NCBI GenBank assembly: GCA_018266555.1 | Contig: JAFEAF010000029.1 | Coordinates: 1 to 41,954, forward strand | Direction of reading: 5' to 3' | DNA: 41,954 nucleotides | Source of the DNA: Bacteroidota bacterium | GTDB taxonomy: Bacteria; Bacteroidota; Bacteroidia; Chitinophagales; Chitinophagaceae | Shown here: positions 41,823 through 41,954 of the stretch, in pieces | How positions within the stretch are numbered: position 1 is the stretch's first letter | How the letters are laid out: the number at the start of each line of letters is the position of its first letter | The notes under the pieces: model-generated | Told to the model about the DNA's origin: nothing | The model's input: the letters and a program-made list of their open reading frames with translations, nothing else | Databases searched by the model: none | Made by a program: the position numbers and the translations under genes

Positions 41823-41954
41823 TCAGAATGCAAATATGTAAAAGTAATAATGTATTTTAAAACTTTGCGGACCTTGTTGGGATCGAACCAACGACCCTCC
41901 CGACAATCGGTCGGGATGCACAAACCTCAGTGATCTACAAAAAAGTGAACCCTG
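41823..41954 (-). CDS. C-terminal part of an open frame running through tRNA-derived DNA (right edge)
   Basis: A frame open from the right edge to TGA at 41825-41823 encodes 43 residues. These include FVHPDRLSGGSLVRSQQGPQ, read from a palindrome and a tRNA 3' half. By analogy with the nuclease at 38921, it could be the tail of another GIY-YIG gene lying beyond the edge, but the domain itself is not in view. Chance is possible. A second protein ending in tRNA sequence would be a notable parallel. Confidence 0.35.
   Translation of the reverse strand, partial: QGSLFCRSLRFVHPDRLSGGSLVRSQQGPQSFKIHYYFYIFAF
41868..41897 (-). pseudogene. 3' half of a tRNA different from tRNA-Asn
   Basis: On the minus strand a short variable region GGGTC precedes the T arm GTTGG-TTCGATC-CCAAC, acceptor strand AAGGTCC and discriminator G. 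The matching 5' strand GGACCTT and the D and anticodon arms are absent; a palindrome abuts the left boundary. tRNA identity cannot be given without the anticodon. Confidence 0.75.
41898..41916. repeat. TCCCG palindrome beside the tRNA 3' half
   Basis: TCCCGAC-AATCG-GTCGGGA (19 bases) directly abuts the GGGTC of the tRNA remnant. It has the same TCCCG/CGGGA ends as the four palindromes of the tRNA-Asn locus. Confidence 0.85.

Overview
The window looks like chromosomal DNA from a Bacteroidota bacterium, most likely a Chitinophagaceae-type heterotroph. The base composition is low in GC, recognisable Shine-Dalgarno sites are absent, and several genes are preceded by the Bacteroidota promoter form TTTG-N19-TAnnTTTG. 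The gene content also fits: KorB, a GH18 lipoprotein, a PorT-like barrel, the SMUG2-type glycosylase, MBOAT/SGNH clusters and a short GIY-YIG nuclease beside a tRNA. The strain cannot be named from the sequence.

Layout. 1-2400: the start of a type I restriction methylase gene (hsdM, running off the left edge), a small cupin and a broken AraC-family regulator. 2.6-5.5 kb: KorB without its usual KorA neighbour, a GH18 chitinase-like lipoprotein and a broken 2H phosphoesterase. 5.5-8.1 kb: a membrane protein, a JmjC-like cupin, an Arg-rich secreted peptide and RNase HII with no ordinary start codon. 8.2-11 kb: a thiosulfate module (two half-size YeeE/YedE proteins and a TsdA-like dihaem cytochrome) facing a Tat-exported, possibly DsrE-like protein. 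11.3-17.9 kb: haem A synthase, a membrane-anchored patatin, a lipid kinase, FabH and a PAP2-like protein. 18-24 kb: a cell-envelope O-acetylation cluster (glucosaminidase, SGNH, MBOAT and, convergently, a second SGNH downstream of rpoN). 24-29 kb: an aminotransferase, a GHL10-type glycosidase, DinB and radical SAM proteins, and a possible 29-residue peptide. 28.8-32.5 kb: the 5-oxoprolinase operon pxpB-pxpC-pxpA plus an NRAMP-related transporter with overlapping genes. 32.5-38.5 kb: L,D-transpeptidase-like protein, AI-2E and MATE transporters, SMUG2-type glycosylase, Smr domain, and periplasmic MsrA/MsrB. 38.6-41.95 kb: the tRNA-Asn locus, Rieske protein, HflX, an outer-membrane barrel and a second tRNA-derived segment at the right edge.

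The most unusual part is 38.69-39.30 kb. An intact tRNA-Asn(GTT) lies between two decayed tRNA-Asn copies. In the decayed copies, pieces of the D, anticodon and T arms are replaced by short palindromes, all of the form TCCCG...CGGGA. A GIY-YIG nuclease gene starts on the base after the terminator U-run of the intact tRNA. It ends inside the downstream decayed tRNA, so its last 12 residues are encoded by tRNA sequence plus palindrome. A 46-bp segment (tRNA 3' end plus terminator) is repeated exactly on both sides of the nuclease gene. At 41.87-41.92 kb a fragment of a different tRNA carries the same kind of palindrome and lies inside another open frame. I did not notice such palindromes elsewhere in the window. 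This looks like a recurring tRNA-targeted element or cassette.
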